Source: Phaeosaccion multiseriatum (Eukaryota; Ochrophyta, other classes). Taken from it: DNA of 64,000 bases. Below the pieces are notes generated by a model. It made no database searches. It was not told where the DNA came from and saw nothing but the letters and a program-made list of their open reading frames with translations. The position numbers and the translations under genes are program-made. Positions 11,736 to 33,624 of the stretch are shown piece after piece (position 1 is the stretch's first letter; every line of letters begins with the position of its first letter). The stretch covers positions 3,348,001-3,412,000 of the forward strand of contig OZ218956.1 in assembly GCA_965112735.1 (NCBI GenBank), written 5' to 3'.

Positions 11736-12846
11736 CTACTTCGGCTTGGATGCGATGCGCTTATAGTCCCACTCGACACGCACGGGTGGGAAGGAGCCCG
11801 ATCGAAGCTCCTCCAAAGCCTGCTGGATCTGAGCCTGCGTGTTCATGACGATGGGACCGTGCCAAGCCACGGCTTCCCTGAGCTTCTTGCCCGCAAAAAG
11901 CATTGCCTTCCCTCCGCCGCTACTGCTACCCGTTCTCATCTCAATACCTCGCTGTTCGTCGGACGAAGCATCCAGCAGCACAACGCTCCCAGTCGGCACC
12001 ACCTCCGTCCGCGAGTTCAGACCCGCGCCGAGCTCTCCTTCATATACATAGAGCATGGCGGTGTCCAGGCCCTCGGCTACTTGCAGAGACGCCTGGCTGT
12101 TGGGCTGCAGCTCGACATCAATCATTTGCACTGGCTGGGTCGTCTCAAAGGGCCCCGTCACGCCAAACATGGTGCCCGCCAACACACGCGCCGTTGCTCC
12201 TCCTGTGCCTGTGCCTGTGGTGCCAACATCGAGCAAAGGGAGATGCTCCTTCGGCACTGTGCCGTAGCGAGGGTCGTTCATCTTTTGGGTGGAGGGCACA
12301 TTGACCCAGATCTGAAAGCCTTGCGTTACCTCTCCTTTCGAGGTCGCCCCTCCTTCCGCATGCACAACACCTGATCCCGTGGACATCCACTGCATGCCCG
12401 GCGTGGCATACGTCTCGCGGTTCCCCAAGGAGTCTCCGTGACGCCCTGTGCCACTCTTCAGGTAGGATGCAAGATGAAGGGGGAAGGAAAGGGAAAGGCA
12501 GCGTGTGACGCACCATCTTCGGCTGCCGCCATGTTGAAGTAGTCACACATCAGGAAAGGATCGGAGTCCTTGGTTGGTATTGCAGAGGGAAAGGCCTGTG
12601 GGTGGGTTGGGGGGTTGCGTGGTTGGGTGAAGGGAGGGAGGGAGGGAGGGAGGGAGGGAGGGAGGAAAGGGGGGGTCGATAGGGGGGTTCAGATAGCGTG
12701 TAGGAGAGTACGCCATTTGACTGAAAAAGAGCGCAAGCAGCCTTGGTGATTCACTCCATGGATCTCACCTGGTTGACAGTACGCTCATCCCCAAAGGGCC
12801 TCGTCAAGCCCTGCTTGGCAACACGCGTGATGCCCATGCATTTCAT
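11736..12846 (-). CDS. Pirin-like protein, apparently damaged
   Basis: Exon 1 (12846-12769) encodes MGITRVAKQGLTRPFGDERT and exon 2 (12595-12514) PTKDSDPFLMCDYF. The third block (12455-11736) runs DSLGNRETYATPGMQWMSTG, GVVHAEGG, FQIWVNVPSTQKMNDPRY and a C-terminal half with LLDASSDEQRGIEMRTGS. These are pirin-family hallmarks; pirins are cupin proteins with a metal site in the N-terminal domain. The His-x-Glu pair (HAE) is present. The canonical HPHRG segment that supplies two other metal ligands is missing between exon 2 and block 3. Exon 2 ends in phase 1 while block 3 needs phase 0, and the 58 nt between offer no fitting GT-AG pair. This could be a deletion allele, a pseudogene in the making or an assembly error. 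Confidence 0.72.
12636..12664. repeat. Short GGGA array in pirin intron 1
   Basis: About seven GGGA/GGAG units lie on the plus strand, so the pirin pre-mRNA is pyrimidine-rich just upstream of the exon 2 acceptor at 12596. Confidence 0.8.
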
Positions 12847-13574
12847 CCCCTCTTCTTCCTCACACCTTGCCTTCGCACACACTGCCAACTGCTCGTGGTT
12901 TAGACAAGAGTAGAATCAAGAGGAGGATGAAAGGGGGGAGAGAGGATTGTAAGTCATAGAGAGAGAAGGAGAGAGAGAGAAGATTCGTAGAGTGCCATCG
13001 CAATACATACTTGAAGTTTTGGTATCTCGCGCCTTGTGCGACAAATACTTTCGAACCTAGCCGGCCTGTCGTTCCAAGCAGTTCCAGCTTGAGCAGTACG
13101 TGGAGACGGATGGCGTTGCTGCGAGTGTCGTCGTCTCACGGCCGCCCCAAGACGCCCGCGGAGGAGGCGGCCTCATCGGGGACCGGCCAGGCCAGAGGAC
13201 GAGGGCGACGAGGAGGACGAGGAGGAGGAGGAGAATATGGAGGAGAAGGAGGAGAAGGAGAAGAAGATGGAGATGGAGGAGAAGCTGCTAACCCTCTCCT
13301 CACCGGCGTTGTCCACAATCAGCAGGCGACGGAGACCCTTAGGGCCCGCCACGAGGTGAGCTATCCGAAGGTTGGAGCCGTTCGTAGCTCTCTCTAGACA
13401 ACCAACACGCAGGCCTAGGCAAGAGGGGTGGATATTCCTGCTTTGTGCGTATGTGTGTGTATTTTACGCCATGCTACCTACGGGCAGCCCCACGACAGAC
13501 GACTGACTACCGTGCTCCCCTGTCATGTGTACCCCACCACCAGTCATCCAGTGGAGCCAGCGCCAACTCTACCA

Positions 13575-13737
13575 CGAGGCGGGCTACATTCGACGCCAGA
13601 GGTACACGACCAAGTGGACTAATCAGAACGAGCCCGTGCGCAGCACCGGCAGCGCCTCCTCATTGAAGGTGCGCACGGGCTCGTTCTGATTGGTCCACTT
13701 GGTCGTGTACCTCTGGTGTCGAATGTAGCCCGCCTCG
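13575..13737. repeat. Fold-back inverted duplication inside the Fanzor remnant (67 bp arms)
   Basis: Arm 13575-13641 is the reverse complement of 13671-13737 at 65 of 67 positions, with a 29 bp loop. A third, direct copy of the same segment follows at about 13735-13792. The duplicated stretch codes for the GYIRRQRY part of the nuclease. Confidence 0.93.
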
Positions 13738-14140
13738 ACGCCAGAGGTACACGACCATGTGGACTAACCTCCACGAGCCCGTGCGCAGCACCTCAACGAG
13801 GAGGCGCTGCCCGCCAAGACCTCTTCTCTTGGTGAGTACGAGGCTCGCGTGCGGCATGTGCTGCTGGCGAACCTCCCCACCCTCATGGACTTCTTTCTAT
13901 GGTGCTCGGAGGTTCAAACGTCTCCGCTTCGGGACGTCGCTACATCCGCAGACAGAAAGCGTACGAGAAGATCGTGCACGATCTGACGGCGGGAGACCCG
14001 AGACCCGAGGACGCTGGTGGTGTGGGGAGAGCGACGCCAGCTTTTCTTTAGCTTTCCTCCTCCGGACGAGGGAATGCGCCACCACCCACAAAGACTCTCC
14101 GCAGCAAGGTGGCTGGGAGCAGCCAAGGGTGACGACCACC

Positions 14141-14266
14141 AAGGTGGCTGGAAGCAAGGGTGACGACCTTCGACGTGGATGAGTTCCGGACCTCCAAGCT
14201 CTGCCCGGCTTGGAGGTGCGGAACTCATCGACGTCAAAGGTCGTCACCCTTGCTCCCAGCCACCTT
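14141..14266. repeat. Second fold-back duplication (59 bp arms) at the zinc-ribbon codons
   Basis: Arm 14141-14199 is the reverse complement of 14208-14266 at 55 of 59 positions, with an 8 bp loop. The left arm encodes TFDVDEFRTSK, so the inverted copy interrupts the frame right after the first half of the zinc ribbon. A partial direct copy of the arm start lies at about 14105-14134. Confidence 0.92.
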
Positions 14267-14507
14267 CAAGATGTGCGCCATTCCCGCACGGGAGCAACCC
14301 ATTGGAGACTGCGACGTTGCCAGAACAGCAACGGATGTCCTCGCAGGCTCTGGCTGGGAGCGCAACGTGGGGGCGGCCATCAACATGTATCTATCTCGGC
14401 CGTTTCTCTTCCTCAAGTTGGCGAGCGAGTCGGGAGGCTAGCTAGGCCGGCAGCATTCAGGAGAGGAGCCCAGGCGGAAGCAAGGCGAAGGTGTAGCATA
14501 CTGTAAC

Positions 14508-14625
14508 GAAATTGGGCCCCGCCCCTTGCTAGCCTACTGGGTAGCCAGGCTGGCCAGCGCAGTCCTCAGTCCGCGTGACTGGCTGAGGACGGAAGCCGCG
14601 GTGGACCTATCGAGGGCCCAACGCG
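14508..14625 (+). other. Structured 3' flank of the Fanzor remnant (possible omega-RNA scaffold relic)
   Basis: TTGGGCCC (14512-14519) can pair with GGGCCCAA (14614-14621). Inside lie the palindrome GCTGGCCAGC (about 14549-14558) and a stem CCTCAG (14564-14569) with CTGAGG (14583-14588). TnpB/Fanzor guide RNAs come from the 3' end and 3' flank of the nuclease gene, so position and structure fit. There is no direct evidence of function. Confidence 0.3.
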
Positions 14626-15303
14626 GGGGGAAGTTCATTCCTACTCCCCCACCAACCGCGTAAGAGTTTCCTAAGGTTTGTTTCCCGAAGAAGGAATTGA
14701 TAACCATTTTTGTATCTCATCGAATGGGAGAATCAATGGGCCTTTACATGTAGGCAACAAAAACTCCTATCCTTTTTTTTTCTTTTCTCATCCTCTGTCT
14801 CTTTTGTAGCGAGTACGTTTAAGCAGGAGAGTGATAGAGCTATGGGAGCAGTATCGGTCTCCTCCTTCCACATTCGAATGTGAAATACACTAAGCTAAGC
14901 TATTAAACTATTTGCACCCCTTAGCAAAGGCTCGTCTCCCCCTTATTCAGCCGTTGACTTCTTCTTCTTCCTTGCCACGAGAGAGCTTAGCAGACCGTCC
15001 TGCTTACGAGCCTGCTTACGAAGTTCGGAGTCTTTCTTCTGCCCCCCAAGCCAGGAGACCAGCGTCATCCAAGTTCCTTCTCCTCTTCCCCCCCTCCTCA
15101 CGCCCCCCACCTCACCCCTCCCCCATCCCTCCTCCCCCCCTCACAGCCGCTCTCCCGCCACCTCCTCCTCCTCCTCCTCCTCCTCCTCCTCCTCTCTCCT
15201 CCTCCTCCTCCTCCTCCTCCTCCTCCTCCTCCTCCTCCTCCTACTCCTCCTCCTCCTCCTCCTCCTCCTCCTCCTCCTCCTCCTCCTCCTACTCCTCCTC
15301 CTC
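14626..15303. other. Intergenic region with CCT microsatellite
   Basis: No gene was seen. A CCT/TCC array (about 15162-15315) overlaps the stop and 3' end of the MCU gene, where it reads as GGA on the coding strand. Confidence 0.6.
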
Positions 15304-18300
15304 CTACTCCTCCAGCTGCATCTTGCCCCCTAAACAATTCAGATGAAACACCCTCTGATTGAGCCTCTCCGACCTCTCCGTCGTTGCCTCATACTCCTCC
15401 CTCAGTACGCGTAACGCCTCCACATCAAGCCCCGCATCCCTGTAACGCTTGAAACGGTTCTTCTCCCTAAAGTAGTCATAAATGTTGTGATACTCGTATG
15501 ACTTGTTGGTGAACATCCACCATGCATACCCGATGGTGCTCACCCCCAGACCGGTGAAGAAGGTCACCGGCTCCTGCAATACATTGGACAGAGACACGGA
15601 CGCGGGGACGGGTGGGGTGGGGTGGTGGTGGGAGAGTGGCGGTTGAGTATTGGAGGGATGGCAGTGGATGGTTGGTTTGGAGGCGTCGGGAGAGGTGAGG
15701 TGAGGGGAGAGCTACCGACCCAAGAGTGTGACCCAAGAGTGTGACCCAAGAGTGTGACCCAAGAGTGTGACCCAAGAGTGTGACCCAAGAGTGTGACCCA
15801 AGAGTGTGACCCAAGAGTGTGACCCAAGAGTGTGACCCAAGAGTGTGACCCAAGAGTGTGACCCAAGAGTGTGACCCAAGAGTGTGACCCAAGAGTGTGA
15901 CCCAAGAGTGTGACCCAAGAGTGTGACCCAAGAGTGTGACCCAAGAGTGTGACCCAAGAGTGTCAAGAGGTGTGGTCGTCCGCAGCATTGGAGTACACAG
16001 AGCCCCTCCTCCCCCCCCCAACCCCCTCCCAAAACCCTTAACGGTAGTTGACTTGAAACAACAACAACTGATTGACATATGGACGCACCATGATGTCCCA
16101 AGAGAAGTACACGTAGGACAGCCACCAGTAGAAGCCCGTCCCCCCCACCACTGTTCCGCTCAGCAGCCACATCACTCGGCCCGAGTAGGCGGAGGCCTGC
16201 CGGTGATGCATCGGTCCATGGGAGGGAGGGAGGGAGGGAGGGAGGGAGGGATGGAGGGAGGGAGGGAGGGAGGGAGGGAAGGAGAGACGGAGGGAGAGGG
16301 GCGACAAGAGGGCGTGAGAGAAAGGTGGGGGGAGGGTCTTAAAGGGGAGCATGGGGAGGAAGGGAGGGAGGGAGGGAGGGAGGGACGGAGGGAGGGAGGG
16401 AGGGAAGCAGGGAGGGAAGCAGGGAGGGAGGGAGGGAGGGAGGGAGGGAGGGAGGGAGGGAGGGAGGGAGGGAGGGAAGGAGAGACGGAGGGAGAGGGGC
16501 GACAAGAGGGCGTGAGAGAAAGGTGGGGGGAGGGTCTTAAAGGGGAGCATGGGGAGGAAGGGAGGGAGGGAGGGAGGGAGGGAGGGACGGAGGGAGGGAG
16601 GGAGGGAGGGAAGCAGGGAGGGAAGCAGGGAGGGAGGGAGGGAGGGAGGGAGGGAGGGAGGGAGGGAGGGAGGGAGGGAGGGAGGGAGGGAGGGAAGCAG
16701 GGAGGGAGGCAGGGAGGGAGGGAGGCAGGGAGGATGACAGGGAAGGGAGGGAGGAACGGACAGAGGGAAGGGAACGGGGGGAGGGCGGCAGGTTGAGGAT
16801 AAGCGCACCTGTCTGTCGCACAGCATCTTGACCTTGTTAAGGGGGTCGAGCTCCCTTCGGAGGTCCGCGGCCTCGGCCTCGGCATCAGCTGCCTTCCTCT
16901 TGAGGTGGCGCAGGAGAGGGCTGTCCATATCATAGCGAGAGAAGAAGCCCTCGATGGCCTAGCATGAACCAGAGGCATATGGGTGGTGGGGGGAGGGATG
17001 AGGGAGCTGAGAGGCGTGTAATAACTCAAAGGCATACGGGGGTAGAGGAAGAGACGGAGGGAGGGAGGGAGGGAGGGAGGGAGGGAGGGAGGGAGGGAGG
17101 GAGGGAGGGAGGGAGGGAGGGAGGGAGGGAGGGAGGGAGGGGGGGAGATAGGGAGGGAGAGGAGGGAAGGAAGGAGGGCCCCAGGCACCCAACCCAATGC
17201 CACGCTAAGCTATGCACGCACACACGCACCTCTTCGGGCCGTAGGAAGACGGTCTTGCTGAGCTGCTCGTCCTTGCTGAAGTGCAGCACCACCCCGACCC
17301 TCTGCAGGTCCGCGAGCACTCTCTCCGCGGCGGTGGTGCCGATGCCGCAGGAGCTGCACATGGCCACAAACTCTGCGTGAGAGATACTTCGACGCTTCAT
17401 GCCGCTGAGCACGTCACGCAGCTGAATCACCTTAGACTGGCGGGCGAGGGTTGGGTGGTTGGTTGGGCGAGTGGTTGGGCGGGTGTTGTGAAGGAGGAAA
17501 GGAGGCAGGGAGGGAGGGAGGGAGGGAGGGAGGGAGGGAGGGAGGGAGGGAGGGGGTGTCGGGGGGCTTCAGAGATGCGAGGTGAGGAAGGAAATTACAG
17601 CCTTCGCTCTTTCACTGACTGCCTGCCTGACTGACTGACTAAGAAAGCAGCAGTGGCAACACATTCAGTCCACGAGCTGAATCACCAACCCGCTCACCTT
17701 CTCGAGCAGGGCCGGCAGCTCCGTATGTCCCTCGGCGTTCTTGTCCTCGTCTCCATATACGGGTCCGTGCGTGGCAGTGACTCTCATCTCAGGCCGCCCT
17801 GCGATCTCAATGCGGAAACCCATGCCCACGAGCTCCGTCAGAGCCACGCTACACCCACGCACGCACGCACGCACGCAAGGGGGCAAGTACGCATGTTAGA
17901 GCGAGGAGGAGCTAGGAGTGAGGAGTGAAGGAGTGAAGGAGCCACGACACACTTTCCGCTTCATACAATAGCCTTAAGCCCCCCTCTCTTCCCCCCCTTT
18001 ACTCCCTCAACCCCCCTCACTGGCGTAGTACCTCATCTCACCCCCGCCCTGCCCTGCCTGGACATCATATGCCCACCCACTTACTTGTCCTCCAAGACCC
18101 TTCCGTCCCTGCCCTTCAACACCGCTTCGGCCCCTTCGTCCTCCAATGCCCTCCTCAGACCCTGCACACTCGTGTTGGGTTTGAAGGCAAAGTCCGTCTG
18201 CGTGAGGGTGGTGCCGTCATCGGCGGGCAGGGCCAGCGACAAGTGGTAGGACCCGCCCTTGTGGTGCAGGGTCACGGGTGTGAAGCCGCGGTAGGCAGCA

Positions 18301-19124
18301 GAGGTTGTGGTACCAACTGGATGTGATGTGTGATTCGATGTGATGTGTGATTCGGTGTGGTGTGGTGTGGTGCCCCAGAGGCGGAAGCCGAGGCACCCGC
18401 CGGCAGGAGTAGGATGGGAAGAAACGCACGCGCACACGCACATAAAAAGGGAGAGGAGGGGGAAGAAGGGAGGGAGTGAGCGAGTAAACGAGGCACACGT
18501 ACTGCACGTTTGAGATGGGGCAAGTTTACTGTGCTTGGGAGGAGGCAGACAGCTCGTTGTGTCTGACGCGGCGTATGGCGTAGCTCACACGCTTGCAGTC
18601 TCCACTCTCGTGGACCAAGGACCAAGCTGGCCGTTACCAAACTCTTCTCGGTACCGTTTCCTCTACCCCACCAGCCCACTCTTCCGTGCTGCTAAAGCCC
18701 GCTCTCTTCGTCCTAAAAGACGTGTACGGAAAGTCGCCTTGCTTATACCGTGATATTGTAGTCACCATCACCAATCGATAGATGCCTCGCACTCACCTGA
18801 GAGGCCCCGTTTCTGGAAGCGCTGATGAGGGATAGAGTTGACGAATGCGATGGAAGAGCCACTGATAGCTTGCCCTGGTGCTGCTATTCCTTCTACTGCT
18901 GCCCCTCTTAAATGAAGAAACAGTCGCTGCTCCCGTTGCTCCGTGTACGCAACAGAGCTCGCTGCCCTCACTGCTGCTCTCATAAGCGGCTGTTGAGGCA
19001 GTGAGACGAAGGAGGCGCTGTATCTGCTGCATGTGCTGCTGCTACCCCCGCTCGCAGCGCAGCCCCCACATCTTCCCAATCGGGAGACTACCCCTCTCGC
19101 CGCCCTGCTCCCACTGCTCAACAT
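15304..19124 (-). CDS. MCU: Mitochondrial calcium uniporter pore subunit
   Basis: Seven exons (19124-18797, 18316-18085, 17848-17698, 17430-17230, 16958-16809, 16196-16089, 15573-15304) join in phase to 479 residues. The N-terminus is Arg/Ser-rich with few acids, as in a mitochondrial presequence. A matrix N-terminal domain and a region with a predicted coiled coil (KRKAADAEAEAADLRREL) follow. Transmembrane helix 1 is VMWLLSGTVVGGTGFYWWLS. The selectivity filter FSWDIMEPVTFFTG (WDxxEP, about residues 386-395) is followed by helix 2 and the C-terminal matrix coiled coil (YDYFREKNRFKRY...). This is the diagnostic MCU architecture, which carries Ca2+ into the matrix. Exons 6 and 7 meet between Met390 and Glu391, splitting the DIME motif. 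Introns carry large GGGA and 13 bp satellite arrays. EMRE and MICU partners are not in the window. Confidence 0.95.
15717..15965. repeat. 13 bp satellite in MCU intron 6
   Basis: About 19 copies of ACCCAAGAGTGTG in direct tandem. The unit is invariant over most of the array, which suggests recent expansion. Confidence 0.95.
16217..16735. repeat. GGGA array with a nested 190 bp duplication, MCU intron 5
   Basis: GGGA repeats on the plus strand (CCCT in the transcript) flank an irregular block containing GACAAGAGGGCGTGAGAGAA and CTTAAAGGGGAGCATGGGGA. That block appears twice, near 16290-16355 and 16485-16550. Confidence 0.93.
17057..17142. repeat. GGGA array, MCU intron 4
   Basis: About 21 GGGA units lie immediately 3' of the end of exon 4 as transcribed. 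A similar shorter array is in intron 3 (about 17513-17552). Confidence 0.93.
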
Positions 19125-19474
19125 TTTCTTCCTCGGGACGAGAGAGACTCAATCAGCCAATAGAGATGGAGGGCATTGGTTGTCTAGGACTCTGTAGAGC
19201 AAAGGGGGGCGGGGGGCGGGTCGCGTCGGGCGGCCGGATGTGCAAAACGACGAACGATCACAACTGGCGTGAAGAACCACATAGTGATGGTCGATGGAAC
19301 GGGATAAAATTTGCAGCACGCACGCGCCCGTACCACCAAAAATAGACCTGTCCAAAACTCTGTTGGAAGTACAGTACAGGAATACCGGGTACACGTTTAG
19401 ATGAAACTGTACTACCCTCCATGAAACTGTTCTACCCCTCCTCCACCCCATCCGTCTGTACCTCTATACCATCC
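19125..19474. promoter_or_regulatory. Spacer between receptor 3' end and MCU 5' end
   Basis: Both neighbours are on the minus strand, so this 350 bp must hold the receptor gene's 3' UTR and the MCU promoter. No specific element was recognised. Confidence 0.4.
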
Positions 19475-31868
<12,394 letters not shown>

Positions 31869-32195
31869 GTCGGCTTCGAGTGGAGAGTGACGACTCAAGG
31901 AACATGCCTTAAAAGGAAAGGGCAGCAAAAGTGCTCGGGGGAGAGGGAGTGGTTACGCTCGGCTACCTTTACTCTTGGTCCACACGGACCCTGATCGCTC
32001 TTTCTCTCACGGCTGTGCTATACACACATACTGCTTGAAGAAGTCGTAACAGTGGCCCGGGGTTTTCTTTGTTTTTATTTACTTTTCAACTTTTCTGAAA
32101 CCACCTCATGTAAATGTAACGTGCTACCGCGACCTGCTCGGGGGGGGAGTGTAGGGTTCGACCCTCCATGACACACACACGCACACACACACGCA

Positions 32196-32240
<45 letters not shown>

Positions 32241-32241
32241 A

Positions 32242-32284
<43 letters not shown>

Positions 32285-33624
32285 GCACACACACACACAC
32301 ACACATACACACACACACACACACACATACACACACACGCACTCACATACCCACACTCACTCACACGCTCGCACACACGCACACACGCACACACACACAC
32401 ACACACACACGCACACACACGCACATACACTCACCCACATACGCACACACTCAAAACACACAGGCACACACACGCACACGCACACGCGCACACACACAAA
32501 AACAAAACACACCCACACCTACACACAAACACACAAGCACATACACACTCACACCCACCCTCACTCACTCACCCACACATTCAAACACACACACACACTC
32601 ACTCATTCACGCCCTCACCCTCCCCTTCTCAACTCCACTCTTAGTAGCTGTCAAACAGCCTACTGTTCACTCCAAGCTCCTCACCAGGAAGAGAATAGTT
32701 CAGTTGTAGATGTATATCTTATAATGCCCTGCCCTACCTGCACTACCTCCTCACCTCCCTGCATAGCCGTTCGGCCCCTGACAAGGCTCTGAGGCGACCC
32801 AGGCCAGAAACTCCTGGAACCTGGCCCGCTGGCGAGGCTTGGCAGAGCAGCCTTGGCCCTCATCATTGCCTTATTACATGGCTTTCCCCCAGAACCTGGA
32901 ACCTGGGTCGCCTCAGAACCTTGTCAGGGGCCGAAGCTGTCTCCTCCTCACCCTCTTGCTTGTGCACCCGTATCCTGTTGTCCAACGTCATTCCCTTGTC
33001 TCTCTCCCCACCTTGCCACACCTCGCCTTCAACCACACCGAACCAAACCTCATCTCTCTTCTAACTACGCACACTTCCCCCCTTTCTATTCCCTCCATGG
33101 GCCTCTTTGCTCCCTTCAGCATATCGACCCCATCGATTTCCCATGTCGAAGTTTTGACCCACACACTTACAACACACACCACACACACGCACACACACGC
33201 ACACACACGCACACACGCACACACGCACACACGCACACACGCACACACGCACACACGCACACACACACGCACAGCCACACACGCCTGGATGCTTCGGCGG
33301 CAGCTCTCCATCCTCCCATTCTACAGTTCTCGAGAAGGGAGACTCAGTGCAGCTCCAGCCATGCAGCTCCAGCCATACAGCCAGTTGTATGGGGGGCGCA
33401 TGGCTGGGGGGCATGGGGTGAGGCCTCTCACATATGATGATCATAACAAACATATCTTTCAATCGTCGATGAATCGATTTGAGGGCTTGATTACTTTTAG
33501 CGCACGCATAGATGGCACTTATCGGGTGTACTACCAGCCCTACTGCCTCTCTCTTTTTACCCTCTGCTGCTTGCTCCTCATAGTATTACGCACTGCCAAC
33601 TCTCTCCAGTGTTCGTTTGACGCT
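31869..33624. other. Divergent intergenic region, receptor and prefoldin 5' flanks
   Basis: It holds a CA-rich block (32170-32600), a second at about 33175-33275, and an inverted repeat at 32772-32933. The promoters of both genes must lie here. The long open frame over 32839-33624 is not supported as coding upstream of the prefoldin ATG. Confidence 0.6.
32772..32933. repeat. Inverted repeat with 32 bp arms
   Basis: 32772-32803 is the reverse complement of 32902-32933 at 31 of 32 positions, with a 98 bp spacer. It could be a small fold-back element or a relic of one. No ORF or terminal duplication was recognised. Confidence 0.85.

Larger units (their letters stand above)
13030..14510 (+). pseudogene. 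Decayed Fanzor (eukaryotic TnpB-like RNA-guided nuclease)
   Basis: Pieces in all three plus frames line up in the order of a Fanzor protein. They are ETDGVAASVVVSRP (13103 on), then QWSQRQLYHEAGYIRRQRY (13549 on). LGEYEARVRHVLLANLPTLM (about 13830-13890) is followed in another frame by FYGARRFKRLRF. Then come YIRRQKAYEKIVHDLTAG (about 13943-13996), TLVVWGERRQ (about 14010-14040) and VDEFRTSKLCPA (about 14174-14210). RCQNSNGC (about 14308) and GWERNVGAAINMYL (about 14355-14395) close the series. DEFRTSKxCP plus a later CxxxxxC and RNVGAAINM correspond to the split zinc ribbon and final RuvC motif (RDxxAAxNI) of TnpB/Fanzor. Several frameshifts, stops and two inverted duplications make it inactive. 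A possible intron lies at 13355-13540. The N-terminal guide-binding part was not recognised. Assignment rests on remembered family motifs, not on a search. Confidence 0.75.

Noticed and set aside
13428-13666. Small open frames over the Fanzor remnant read as independent genes
   Set aside because: They are frame-shifted fragments; only the combined order across frames makes sense.
15717-15965. Regular 13 bp repeats considered as a CRISPR-like array
   Set aside because: Units are directly adjacent with no spacers, the genome is eukaryotic, and the array lies in an MCU intron.
17670-17697. Copy of the MCU exon 4 start (GTGATTCAGCT) in intron 3
   Set aside because: Only about 12 bp match exon 4, no acceptor precedes it, and the seven-exon model closes in frame without it.
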